The position numbers were made by a program, and so were the translations under genes. From an uncultured Paracoccaceae bacterium (GTDB lineage: Bacteria; Pseudomonadota; Alphaproteobacteria; Rhodobacterales; Rhodobacteraceae), in assembly GCA_937900975.1 (NCBI GenBank), contig CALCPC010000231.1:1-15635 (forward strand): a stretch of DNA of 15,635 nt, written 5' to 3'. The notes below the pieces were generated by a model. The model searched no databases. It saw only the letters and a list, made by a program, of their open reading frames with translations, and was not told the origin of the DNA. Below, in pieces: positions 7,373 through 14,406 of this stretch (its first letter is position 1; each line of letters begins with the position of its first letter).

Positions 7373-8206
7373 TTACCCCGCGGCCAAATCGCAATCGAAG
7401 AGCACGTCCGAACCCAAACCGAAGACCCGCGTCGGCGGCCGCCGCGCCTCCGACAAAAGGGCGACGGGCGGCGTGGTCAGGCCCTGCGGCCCAGCGCCGA
7501 TGATCAGGGGTGAGACGGCGACATGCAGGCGCGACAAGAGCCCCGCCTCCAAGAACTGGGCCAGCGTGATGCCGCCGCCCTCCACCAAGGCGGAGCGGAG
7601 CCCGCGTTCGGCCAAAGCGTCGAGGATCCGATCAGGGGCGATCCAATCGCCCTGGCGCGGCACGGTGATCACCTCAACCCCCGCGGCGCGGGGGCGCGGC
7701 ACGGCCTGGATCACGATCCGCCGGGCGCCATCTTCGGCCAGAACCCGCGCCGCGTCGGGAAGCCGGCCCGAAGGGTCGATGATCACGCGGGCCGGGTTCG
7801 GCCCCGGGCACATCCGCACGGTCAACCGGGGCGCGTCGAGAAGCGCCGTCCGCACCCCGATCAGCACAGCGTCGACCAACGCCCGCAACCGGTGCAGATG
7901 CGCCAGACCGTCGGGGCCCGAGACGTCGCGTGCATCGCCCGCCTCGGTCGCGACCCGACCGTCGAGCGATTGGCCGATCTGGCCAAGGATCCGTGCGTCA
8001 TGGTCGCGCCGCGCTATGGGCGCATAAAGCGCGACCGCCGCCGCCTCACCCGGGCCCAGCGTGGGCGGCAGCGGCGCGATCTCTCCCTGCCGCAGCGCCA
8101 AAAGATGCGTCCAAACGGCGGTTGTCATCTCTGCCCGATGAAAATCCGACAGCGGGCCAGGGGCCGGATGGGCGTCGTTCAAGGGACCCGGCGGGGCGCG
8201 GTTCAT
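7373..8206 (-). CDS. RibD C-terminal-domain (dihydrofolate-reductase-like) protein
   Basis: This 277-residue protein carries a RibD_C/DHFR-like reductase fold from about residue 72 to the end: ILGQIGQSLDGRVAT, then the SGPDGLAHLHRLRALVDAVLIG segment, DAPRLTVR, and the LVEGGG NADPH-binding signature at 208-212. In riboflavin synthesis this domain reduces the ribosyl side chain of the aminouracil intermediate. The usual N-terminal zinc deaminase domain (HAE, PCxxxxxxPPC) is absent and replaced by about 70 residues of unknown role, so this is not a complete RibD. The start at 8206 is chosen because ATG overlaps the TGA of the preceding methyltransferase frame (ATGA). An alternative in-frame ATG lies 26 codons further in (MTTAVWTH). 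It is the last gene of the four-gene operon. Its product probably acts on a pterin- or pyrimidine-like intermediate; the substrate is unknown. Confidence 0.82.
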   Translation of the reverse strand: MNRAPPGPLNDAHPAPGPLSDFHRAEMTTAVWTHLLALRQGEIAPLPPTLGPGEAAAVALYAPIARRDHDARILGQIGQSLDGRVATEAGDARDVSGPDGLAHLHRLRALVDAVLIGVRTALLDAPRLTVRMCPGPNPARVIIDPSGRLPDAARVLAEDGARRIVIQAVPRPRAAGVEVITVPRQGDWIAPDRILDALAERGLRSALVEGGGITLAQFLEAGLLSRLHVAVSPLIIGAGPQGLTTPPVALLSEARRPPTRVFGLGSDVLFDCDLAAG

Positions 8207-9006
8207 TGCGCGGCCCCGGGCGGCAGCGCCAAAAGGTCGAGATGCCCGACCCGAAGCGTGCCCGCATGCCCGCGGCGCTTCGCGGCCCAACCCGGCGCCG
8301 CCGACCCCACGGCCGTGTCGACACCGTCGAGAAAGGCGGCCTGCAACTGCCCCTCAGCCCCCGAGGGTCCCAGGATCCAGGGGCTGTGCTTGAGCCGCAC
8401 GACATAACCCTGGTCGCGAAACGCCGCCGAGGTCACGCGCACCGCACCGGGACCAAGCGCCGGACCGAACCCCTTGTCCCGCTTTTGATCGGTGTTCAGC
8501 GCCGCGGCGATCTTTGCGTCCTCGGGCAAACGCGGTGTCCATGCCAGCGCGCCATCGTAACTGAGGCTTGCGTAAAAGCCGAGCCGCGCCGCCGCAAGCC
8601 GCGCCGCCAGCCCGCGCACCCAAGCCTCGGACACAAGGTCGAGAAACGCCGAGGTCACAACAAGGTCCGCGCGGTCGAGCGGCAGTGCGTCCTAATCGGT
8701 GAGATCCGCGCGCACGGTCGTGATCGGGGCGACGGGCTGCAGCGCCGCCTCGGCCAGATGTGCTGCATCCTGGTCGACCAGCCGCCATTCGGTGCCAAAC
8801 GGCAGCGTGCCGGCCATCGCCCGCATCAAGGCGCCCGTGCCGGCGCCCAGATCGACGATGCAGGGCTTGCCCGACCGCGCCCGCGCGGCACCCGCCGCCG
8901 CGGCCATCAGCCCCTTGGCACGGGCCGCGCGATCGGCCGGTTCGCGCAAAGCCAACCAATCCGTCGCGAAGTTCAGGTCGGGCAGCGTCGCCGCCGCTGC
9001 GGTCAT
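8203..9006 (-). pseudogene. Class I SAM-dependent methyltransferase interrupted by an in-frame TAG
   Basis: Read as one frame the gene spans 268 codons, from the ATG at 9006 (overlapping the upstream TGA as ATGA) to a TGA at 8203-8205. Motif I of class I methyltransferases is clear: CIVDLGAGTGALMRAM (residues 49-64), followed by EWRLVDQD with the acidic residue that binds the SAM ribose. Codon 105 is TAG (8692-8694), directly after TVRADLTD. The same frame then continues without break as DALPLDRADLVVTSAFLDLVS, which is the expected motif IV/post-IV region of the same domain, and on to the natural end. There is thus no frameshift, only one stop codon. Unless read through, the product is a 104-residue fragment lacking half the fold. 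The second half has no good start of its own. Early termination could also reduce translation of the coupled RibD-like gene. Confidence 0.8.
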
Positions 9007-9398
9007 ATTGCCGCCTCGTACCAGGCGCGTGCCACATGGCTTTCGCCAAGCGTGACCTTGACCCGCCGCACCCGGCCCGCGTCCTGCAACGCACCCTCCC
9101 GCAGAAGGGTGGCAAGCGCCGTCCAAATGTGGTGGCACAGAAACTCCGTCGTCGTGAATTTGCCCGCCAACGCCGGCACGGCGTCGAGGTTTTGATAGCG
9201 CAACGGCCCCAGCGCCGTCGCAAGCGCTTCGGTCGCAAGACCGATGTCAACCACCAACCCATGGGCGTCGATATCCTCGGTGAAAAACGCCGCATCCACG
9301 GTGAAGGTCGCACCGTGCATCCCTTGTGCGGGCCCAAACACCTCCGACGGAAGGGAGTGGGCGATCATGATGTGGTCGCGGACTTCAACTGCAAACAT
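9003..9398 (-). CDS. 6-pyruvoyl-tetrahydropterin synthase / QueD-like protein, divergent active site
   Basis: This 131-residue protein has the length and fold order of the T-fold PTPS/QueD family, which converts dihydroneopterin triphosphate to 6-pyruvoyl- or 6-carboxy-tetrahydropterin. IMIAHSL supplies the first zinc histidine (His14), and QGMHGATFTVD is the position of C-x3-HGH. VVDIGLATEAL, LRYQNLDAVPAL, TTTEFLCHHIW and the C-terminal VTLGESHVARAWYE (Glu119, pterin anchor) all align by eye. However, the catalytic Cys aligns with Ala24, the second HGH histidine aligns with Ala30, and the usual D-H-H of LDHHYLN is replaced by R-Y-Q. The enzyme therefore probably does different chemistry or only binds a pterin. 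The ATG at 9398 has AAAGGA upstream. The stop overlaps the next ATG (ATGA), and the dehydrogenase gene ends 9 bases upstream. Confidence 0.82.
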   Translation of the reverse strand: MFAVEVRDHIMIAHSLPSEVFGPAQGMHGATFTVDAAFFTEDIDAHGLVVDIGLATEALATALGPLRYQNLDAVPALAGKFTTTEFLCHHIWTALATLLREGALQDAGRVRRVKVTLGESHVARAWYEAAI

Positions 9399-9407
9399 GC
9401 GGATCCT

Positions 9408-10400
9408 TTAGGATGGGTCGTGGCGCACACGATGGCACAGTGTCATAGGACTGTTAAGTATCGACCTGTAGGCGGTGGCCAACCCCGTAAGCGGCGTTTC
9501 GCCGCTGAAGAGCACATCAAGTTCTCGTGCTCGTAAAAGCGCCATCGCGGTGGTGAGCCGCCGCCGGTGGGTCCAGCGCGGTCGGCGCATGGCGGGCAGC
9601 TGGCCGACCTGGCTGCTGATCAACCGAAGGCGTCCGGCGTGAAAGGCCGCGCCTAGCGGGGCCGGCACCGGGCGGTCGCCATACCATCTGGCCTCCACCA
9701 CCGCTGCCTCCGCCCCAGCCAGCGACAGCGACAAGGCCAAGCCCGCGGCGCTGGCACTGGTGTGGATCACACAATCGGCGCCCCCGGTCGCGTCGGCGCC
9801 CGTCGTTTCATCCAGCGCCGCCAGTGCGAAGTGACAGCCAAGCCGGTCGGCCAGCGCCGCCCGGTCGGGCGCGATGTCGTAAAGCGTAACCTCGGTCCCT
9901 GGAATACGCGCAGCCAGCCAGCCGGCCAAGGCGCCGACCACACCGGCCCCGACCACGGCAACGCGGTCGCCGGGTGCCACCCCGCCATCCCAAACGATGT
10001 TAAGCGCTGTCTCCATGTTGGCCGCCAAAACCGCCCGCTCCGGCGGCACGTCCTGGGGCACCGGGATCAGGGCGGTGGGCGACAGGGCAAACAGCGTCTG
10101 ATGGGGGTAGAGTGCGAAAACCGTCCGACCAAGCCACTCTTTTGGCCCCGCGTCTACCGCACCGACTGCCGCATAACCGTATTTGACGGGAAAAGGAAAG
10201 CTGCCGTCCTGGAAGGGCGCGCGCATCCGCTGATGCTCAGATCGCGGCACGCGGCCCTGAAACACCAGCCGCTCAGTCCCGCGACTGATCGCCGAAAAGG
10301 CTGTGCGCACCACTACATCGCCTGCGCAGGCCACCACCTCAGCCGGGCGCAGGCTGGCCGTTTCGGGCGCTGTTATCCAAAGGGCGGTGGCGGTGGGCAT
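9408..10400 (-). CDS. Zinc-binding-dehydrogenase-like (BchC-like) MDR oxidoreductase
   Basis: This 330-residue protein is a medium-chain dehydrogenase/reductase. The N-terminal catalytic domain has VVVRTAFSAISRGTERLVFQG, the S-x-G-T-E variant also found in BchC and related proteins, where the classical catalytic cysteine position is not Cys. FPVKYGYAAVG follows, and the NAD(P)-binding Rossmann motif VGAGVVGALAG is at about residues 150-160, followed by LYDIAPDR for the cofactor ribose. It probably oxidises or reduces an alcohol/carbonyl on the pathway intermediate of this operon; the substrate is unknown. Several in-frame starts exist. I choose the ATG at 10400 because translation from it (MPTATALWITAPETASLR) gives the family's normal length, although its ribosome binding site is weak. 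It is the first gene of the minus-strand operon and ends 9 bases before the next start. Confidence 0.86.
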   Translation of the reverse strand: MPTATALWITAPETASLRPAEVVACAGDVVVRTAFSAISRGTERLVFQGRVPRSEHQRMRAPFQDGSFPFPVKYGYAAVGAVDAGPKEWLGRTVFALYPHQTLFALSPTALIPVPQDVPPERAVLAANMETALNIVWDGGVAPGDRVAVVGAGVVGALAGWLAARIPGTEVTLYDIAPDRAALADRLGCHFALAALDETTGADATGGADCVIHTSASAAGLALSLSLAGAEAAVVEARWYGDRPVPAPLGAAFHAGRLRLISSQVGQLPAMRRPRWTHRRRLTTAMALLRARELDVLFSGETPLTGLATAYRSILNSPMTLCHRVRHDPS

Positions 10401-10610
10401 GGCGCGGGACGATGGCCTTTCCGATCGTTGAGAGGGCTGCCGCGCGCCCGGTTTGCCAACGTCGCGACCGCACCCCGTGTGACAGAGGCACGGCCGCCCT
10501 ACAAGGTCCGGGCAAAGCATCCCGCGTCGCACGGACAAACTGCCGCTGCCGCCGCAGATGACGCCACGTCGCCGCTACGCCCGTAGGCACGGAGCGCTGC
10601 GACCCTGCGG

Positions 10611-10809
10611 GCGCAGCTCCGCCGCGACTTCAGTGGCGCAGCTGCGCCGCGACTTTATAGGCGCATCTTCGCCAAGTCCCTCAGCGCGCAGCTCCGCCGC
10701 GACCCCCAGCGCGCGGCTCCGCCGCTACCCCCCGGCGCGCTGCTTCGCCGCGCCACCCAGCGCGCAGCTTCGCCGCGACACCCAGCGCGCTGCTTCGCGC
10801 GCCCTTGGG
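10611..10809. repeat. Tandem array, about 8 copies of a 25-bp unit
   Basis: Units start at 10611, 10636, 10661, 10686, 10711, 10737, 10762 and 10787; nearly all are exactly 25 bases, one is 26, and the last is incomplete. A typical unit begins GCGCAGCTCCGCCGCGAC and ends CCCCAGC; the third unit (10661) is the most diverged. Weaker related sequence extends upstream to about 10560. There are no spacers, so it is not CRISPR. The period is not a multiple of three, and the array sits in a divergent promoter region. Confidence 0.8.
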
Positions 10810-10876
10810 CGCGCGCGGCCGGCCGGCGGTTGAAATTGGCCATGGCCCCCGCGGCGTCGCCGGTCCAAACTGTTGG

Positions 10877-10884
10877 AAAGGAGG
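10877..10884 (+). promoter_or_regulatory. Ribosome binding site deciding a TTG start
   Basis: AAAGGAGG is followed by six bases (CAACGC) and TTG at 10891. This near-perfect Shine-Dalgarno sequence argues for TTG at 10891 rather than the in-frame TTG at 10873, which lies before it. Confidence 0.65.
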
Positions 10885-10890
10885 CAACGC

Positions 10891-11694
10891 TTGGCACCGG
10901 ACAGAAACCAAAACAAACCGCCCACCCCCAGGATCGGGTGGCGCGCGGCCGTCGGTCTTGGCCGGTCGCTGGCGATTTACTATGGCCAACCGGCGAAAAC
11001 CCGGGCCCTGGTGGCCCTCTACAAGACGCTTTTGCCGCCTGGCGCGCGCGCTTTCGACATCGGCGCCCATGTCGGCAACCGGTCGCGCGCGCTGCGCCGG
11101 GCCGGCGCGCGGGTCGTGGCGGTGGAGCCGCAGGCGCCCTTTACCGGATTTCTTCGCCGCACCCTGCCCCGCGACATCGCGCTGGTCGAGGCGGCTGTCG
11201 GCGCGCGTGCCGCCGTGGCCGAGATGGCCGTCTCACGGCTGCACCCCACCGTCTCGTCCCTGACGCCGGATTTCGCAACCGCCGCCGGCCGGCTGCCAGG
11301 CGTTGGCCTTGTCGCCTGGGATCAGCGCCAACCCGTCACGGTGACCACGCTAGATGCGCTGGCCGAGATCCACGGCCAGCCCGATTTCATCAAGATCGAT
11401 GTCGAGGGCTTCGAAGCGGAGGTTTTGGCCGGGCTCAGCAGGCCTGCCCCGCTGATCGCGTTTGAGTATCTGCCGGGGCTGCCGGATGTGACACGCGCGG
11501 CCCTCGCCCGGCTTACAGCGCTTGGCCGCTACCATTTCAACGTTGTGGAGGGGGAGCGGCACAGGCTTTTGTGGCCCGAGTGGCGCGACGCGGATGCGGC
11601 GCGCGCGTGGCTATCTGCGCTGCCGCCGACCGCGCCATCGGGCGATCTCTATGCCCGCCGCGCCGACGCCCCTTTACCGGCGGCGGCGCCATGA
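10891..11694 (+). CDS. FkbM family SAM-dependent methyltransferase
   Basis: This 267-residue protein is a class I methyltransferase of the FkbM type, which O-methylates sugars or other small and polymeric acceptors. Motif I is AFDIGAHVGNRSRALRRAGA (about residues 54-73), followed by VVAVEPQ with the acidic SAM-ribose ligand Glu79. The FkbM signature F-I-K-I-D-V-E-G-F-E is at about 166-175 (Lys168), and AFEYLPG occurs toward the C-terminus. No signal peptide or membrane segment is seen. The start is the TTG at 10891 with an AAAGGAGG ribosome binding site. The acceptor is unknown; with an O-antigen ligase 10 kb away and no glycosyltransferase nearby, a polysaccharide role is only a guess. Its TGA overlaps the ATG of the next small ORF (ATGA at 11691-11694). 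Confidence 0.85.
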   Translation: MAPDRNQNKPPTPRIGWRAAVGLGRSLAIYYGQPAKTRALVALYKTLLPPGARAFDIGAHVGNRSRALRRAGARVVAVEPQAPFTGFLRRTLPRDIALVEAAVGARAAVAEMAVSRLHPTVSSLTPDFATAAGRLPGVGLVAWDQRQPVTVTTLDALAEIHGQPDFIKIDVEGFEAEVLAGLSRPAPLIAFEYLPGLPDVTRAALARLTALGRYHFNVVEGERHRLLWPEWRDADAARAWLSALPPTAPSGDLYARRADAPLPAAAP

Positions 11695-11984
11695 GCGGGC
11701 GCCGGGCCAAGCCCCCCAAGACCCCCGTTGCAAAGGCTTCTGTCGTTTGGCCGCGCGGCACCGCTGCCTCGTCGGCGGCGCGCACGTCGCGGCAAAAGCG
11801 CGGTCTCGCCAGAGGGACCAGGCCCGCCGGGCGCGCCATCACCCATCGCGGCCGTGGCAACCCTTTGCTGCGCCAGAGCGGTTCGCAGTGCCCGAAGCCG
11901 TCGACGCGCTTGATCGCGTGGTTTTTTCCGCCCGCTCGCGGCCGTCACAGTGGCTGGAGGCCGCGTTGCACCTGCGCTGCTTGA
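11691..11984 (+). CDS. Uncertain small ORF, basic protein
   Basis: The 97-codon frame begins with ATG overlapping the stop of the FkbM gene (ATGA), which favours translational coupling. Its first 65 codons have strongly G/C-ending codons, as in real genes here. The translation is very basic (MSGRRAKPPKTPVAKASVVW...) with no recognisable domain. After about 11880 the good codon pattern moves to another frame, which reads (V)PEAVDALDRVVFSARSRPSQ and leads into the downstream EEP-family protein. The ORF may therefore be a real small gene, or the 5' part of a longer EEP gene split by a frameshift. Confidence 0.3.
   Translation: MSGRRAKPPKTPVAKASVVWPRGTAASSAARTSRQKRGLARGTRPAGRAITHRGRGNPLLRQSGSQCPKPSTRLIAWFFPPARGRHSGWRPRCTCAA
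11956..11960 (+). promoter_or_regulatory. Ribosome binding site for the TTG start of the EEP-family gene
   Basis: GGAGG is followed by five bases (CCGCG) and TTG at 11966. The resulting N-terminus, (M)HLRCLTWNIH, fits the usual beginning of endonuclease/exonuclease/phosphatase-fold proteins. Confidence 0.45.
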
Positions 11985-12682
11985 CGTGGAACATCCATCG
12001 CACGCGGGGGCGTGACGGGCGCGCCGATGCGGCGCGGATCCATGACTGCCTCGACACGCTTCTTGCAGCACCCGTCGATTTCCTGGCGCTGGTCGAGGCG
12101 GATGCGGAACGGGCGCCTTTCGCGCGGCTTTTGGACCTGCCGCGCCTCGACCGCACGCATGCGGTTTGCCATGCGCATCCTGCCCGGGACTTGCGGACGG
12201 GGGCGGACAGCGACGGGCTGCAGGGCGTCGTTCTGCTGGCCCATCGCCGGCACCGGCCGGTGTCGGCGCAGGCGCTCGATCTGCCGGGGCGCTGCCCGCG
12301 TGCCGCGATCCTGGTCGAGATGGCGGGGCCGCCGCGCTTTTGGGTGATCGCGACGCATCTTTCGCTGGGTCAGCCGCTTCGGATTGTGCAGATGCGCGCC
12401 ATCGGGCAGGCGCTTTCCCGGCGCCCGGCCGCGCCCGCGATCCTGCTTGGCGATCTTAACGAATGGCGGCCCTGGGGCGGGCTGGCGCTTTCGGCGCGGG
12501 TGGTGGGGCGTGCGCTGTCCGGGCCGGTGCGCGCGACCTTTCCCGCGCGGTTTCCGCTTTTGCCGCTTGACCGGGTGTTGGGCCTTGGCGGGGCGCAGGT
12601 GTTGGAGCCCCGCGTCTGGGACAGCCCAGCGTTTCGCGCGGCCTCCGACCACCTGCCGTTTGAGGCCCAAATCAGACTTTAG
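11966..12682 (+). CDS. Endonuclease/exonuclease/phosphatase (EEP) family protein
   Basis: From the TTG at 11966 this is a 238-residue metal-dependent phosphoesterase of the DNase I/ExoIII/sphingomyelinase superfamily. The catalytic residues expected of the fold are visible in order: LTWNIH with Asn9, FLALVEAD with the metal-binding Glu44, IATHLSL with His131, GDLNEW with Asp163 and Asn165, and the C-terminal SDHLP with Asp228 and His229. The enzyme is therefore probably active; the substrate (nucleic acid, phospholipid head group or other phosphodiester) is not set by sequence. A GTG at 11888 in the same frame would add 26 residues (PEAVDALDRVV...) and is a serious alternative, but it lacks a clear ribosome binding site. 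The TAG stop (12680-12682) follows the family's natural end. The gene overlaps the convergent ligase gene by 11 bp. Confidence 0.82.
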   Translation: MHLRCLTWNIHRTRGRDGRADAARIHDCLDTLLAAPVDFLALVEADAERAPFARLLDLPRLDRTHAVCHAHPARDLRTGADSDGLQGVVLLAHRRHRPVSAQALDLPGRCPRAAILVEMAGPPRFWVIATHLSLGQPLRIVQMRAIGQALSRRPAAPAILLGDLNEWRPWGGLALSARVVGRALSGPVRATFPARFPLLPLDRVLGLGGAQVLEPRVWDSPAFRAASDHLPFEAQIRL

Positions 12683-14270
12683 GCGCGCTCTCGACGGGCA
12701 GCATCGCCTCCAAGGTCGAAAGATGATCCGCCTCCGCCGCCGGTTTGTCCCAGCGCAAGCGCGAGATCCGGGGAAACCGCATCGCGACCCCGGATTTGTG
12801 CCGCGTGCTGCGGTGCAGCCCCTCATAGGCAATCTCCAAAACCAGCTCGAAATCGGCGCCAGCCCGAACCGAGCGGACCGGACCGAAGCGCTCAACCGTA
12901 TGATCGCGCACGAATTTATCAAGCTGGCGCAGTTCCGCGTCGGTAAAGCCGAAATACGCCTTTCCAACCGGCACCAACGCCCCCGCCGCGGTCCACACAC
13001 CGAAGGTGAAATCAGAATAAAAGCTAGAGCGTTTGCCATGACCGCGCTGCGCATAAAGCAGGACAGCGTCGATCAGATAAGGGTCGCGCTTCCACTTGAA
13101 CCACGGCCCTTTTGGCCGGCCGGGCACATAAACGCTGTCCCGTCGCTTCAGCATCACGCCCTCGACGACCGCGTCGGGCGGATCGGCGCGCGCCGCCGCC
13201 AGCGCCGCCCAATCGTCAAAGGGCAGGAGCGGCGAGACATCGAAACGCGCGGGATCCAACGTTTTTGCGAACGCCTCTAGCCTTGCCCGGCGTTCTTGGA
13301 ACGGAAGGCGGCGCGTGTCTTCCGCGCCGTCCTGCAACAGGTCGTAGGCGCGCAGAAAGGCCGGGTATCCCGCCTGCATCTTGGCCGACACCGTTTTGCG
13401 TCCCAAGCGCTGTTGCAGGTCCGAAAACGGCGCGACGGCCCCATCGCGAACCACCAAAAGCTCCCCATCGAGGGCGCCCTCATACGTCATGGCAGCCAGC
13501 AGATCGGGAAACGACCGCGAGATATCGTCGCCGGTGCGAGAGTAGAGCCGCCGCACGCCGCCCTCAGCGGTCGCCTGAACCCGGATCCCATCCCATTTCC
13601 ATTCGCCCAGAAAATCGCCGGGCGCGAGGGTGGCGAGGCTCTCTTCCTCCAACGCGGTGGCCAACATTACAGGGCGGAAAGGGCTTGCCGCGGCTTGCGC
13701 CGGCTTCTCGGCCCGCCCGTCGAGCCAGGCGAAAAGGCTCTCATAGGGCGGCGCCAGCCCGTGCCAAAGCTCCTCGATCTCGGTCACGTCGACGGCGCCG
13801 TAGGCGGCCAGTGCCTGCTTGGCCAGCCGGGCGGAAACCCCGACCCGCAGCCCCCCCGTAACCAGTTTGAGAAGCGCGAACCGCTCGGATGGGCCGCTCC
13901 GGTCAAGCAGGGCCGCAACCCGCCCCGGCGCGTCCGAGCGGCTGGTCGTCTGCAAAAGCGTCACGACCTCGCGAAGCGGCGGGACGCTGCCATCGGGATC
14001 CCCCTCCCAAATCAGCGCGATGGTTTCGGCCAGATCGCCCACATAATCGTAGGACAGGCGGAAAAGCTCCTCATCCGTGCGCTCGGCCACCAGCGCCCGC
14101 AACATCGCGGGCTTCACGCCCGGAAGCTCCAAGTCGCGGGTGATCGCGGCGAGGCCCCAGCCGCGGTCGGGGTCGGGGACTTCGCGGAAATAAGTCTGCA
14201 AAAGCCGCAGCTTGGACAAGCGCCCCGGCGTAACCACCAGCCGGTCGAGAAGCGTGGCAAACGCCCTCAT
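12672..14270 (-). CDS. ATP-dependent DNA ligase (ligase-associated repair module)
   Basis: This 532-residue protein is a complete ATP-dependent DNA ligase with three parts: an N-terminal DNA-binding domain (about residues 1-190), an adenylation domain beginning at SPFRPVMLATAL, and an OB-fold domain (about 415-532). The nucleotidyltransferase motif E-W-K-W-D-G puts the AMP-accepting lysine at Lys225. LYSRTGDDISRSFPDLL is motif III-like, DGELLVV is motif IIIa/IV, EGVMLKRRDSVY is motif IV and WFKWKRD is motif V. It seals nicks using ATP; the essential NAD-dependent LigA is expected elsewhere. This ligase type is normally encoded with an exonuclease, a helicase and a phosphoesterase in a repair operon; only the exonuclease is here, directly upstream. 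The ATG at 14270 is chosen by family length and a GAGGG-like ribosome binding site; the frame also runs to 14444, but that part overlaps the exonuclease gene. Confidence 0.93.
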   Translation of the reverse strand: MRAFATLLDRLVVTPGRLSKLRLLQTYFREVPDPDRGWGLAAITRDLELPGVKPAMLRALVAERTDEELFRLSYDYVGDLAETIALIWEGDPDGSVPPLREVVTLLQTTSRSDAPGRVAALLDRSGPSERFALLKLVTGGLRVGVSARLAKQALAAYGAVDVTEIEELWHGLAPPYESLFAWLDGRAEKPAQAAASPFRPVMLATALEEESLATLAPGDFLGEWKWDGIRVQATAEGGVRRLYSRTGDDISRSFPDLLAAMTYEGALDGELLVVRDGAVAPFSDLQQRLGRKTVSAKMQAGYPAFLRAYDLLQDGAEDTRRLPFQERRARLEAFAKTLDPARFDVSPLLPFDDWAALAAARADPPDAVVEGVMLKRRDSVYVPGRPKGPWFKWKRDPYLIDAVLLYAQRGHGKRSSFYSDFTFGVWTAAGALVPVGKAYFGFTDAELRQLDKFVRDHTVERFGPVRSVRAGADFELVLEIAYEGLHRSTRHKSGVAMRFPRISRLRWDKPAAEADHLSTLEAMLPVESAPKV

Positions 14271-14322
14271 GCGGCCCGCCCTCGGCCCCCGTTGGGCAAG
14301 GTCGGAGATGGGCCAAGCGGCG

Positions 14323-14406
14323 TCATTCGGCCTCATCCTCATAGCCGACAAGGTAAAGCGGCCGCGCCGCGCGCCCCTCAAGCGCGCACCAGCGCACCAG
14401 AGACTC
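14323..14406 (-). pseudogene. C-terminal tail of the exonuclease gene, separated by the in-frame TAG
   Basis: In the same frame as the exonuclease, 27 sense codons and a TGA follow the TAG at 14407-14409. They encode ESLVRWCALEGRAARPLYLV and GYEDEAE, which resembles the ending of full-length relatives. The tail alone has no start and is not an independent gene. The ligase ATG lies 52 bases further on. Confidence 0.7.

Larger units (their letters stand above)
10401..10890. other. 490-bp gene-free region between divergent genes
   Basis: The dehydrogenase operon (minus) and the FkbM gene (plus) diverge from here, so it must hold both promoters, but I could not identify convincing -35/-10 pairs. 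Its main content is the 25-bp tandem array at 10611-10809. Open frames crossing it (for example 10558-10833 plus) consist of serine/arginine-rich repeats created by the array and are not believed. Confidence 0.6.

Noticed and set aside
10558..10833. Open frame of about 91 codons on the plus strand
   Set aside because: It is made of the 25-bp tandem array, giving a serine/arginine-rich repetitive translation; it has no ribosome binding site and no known domain.
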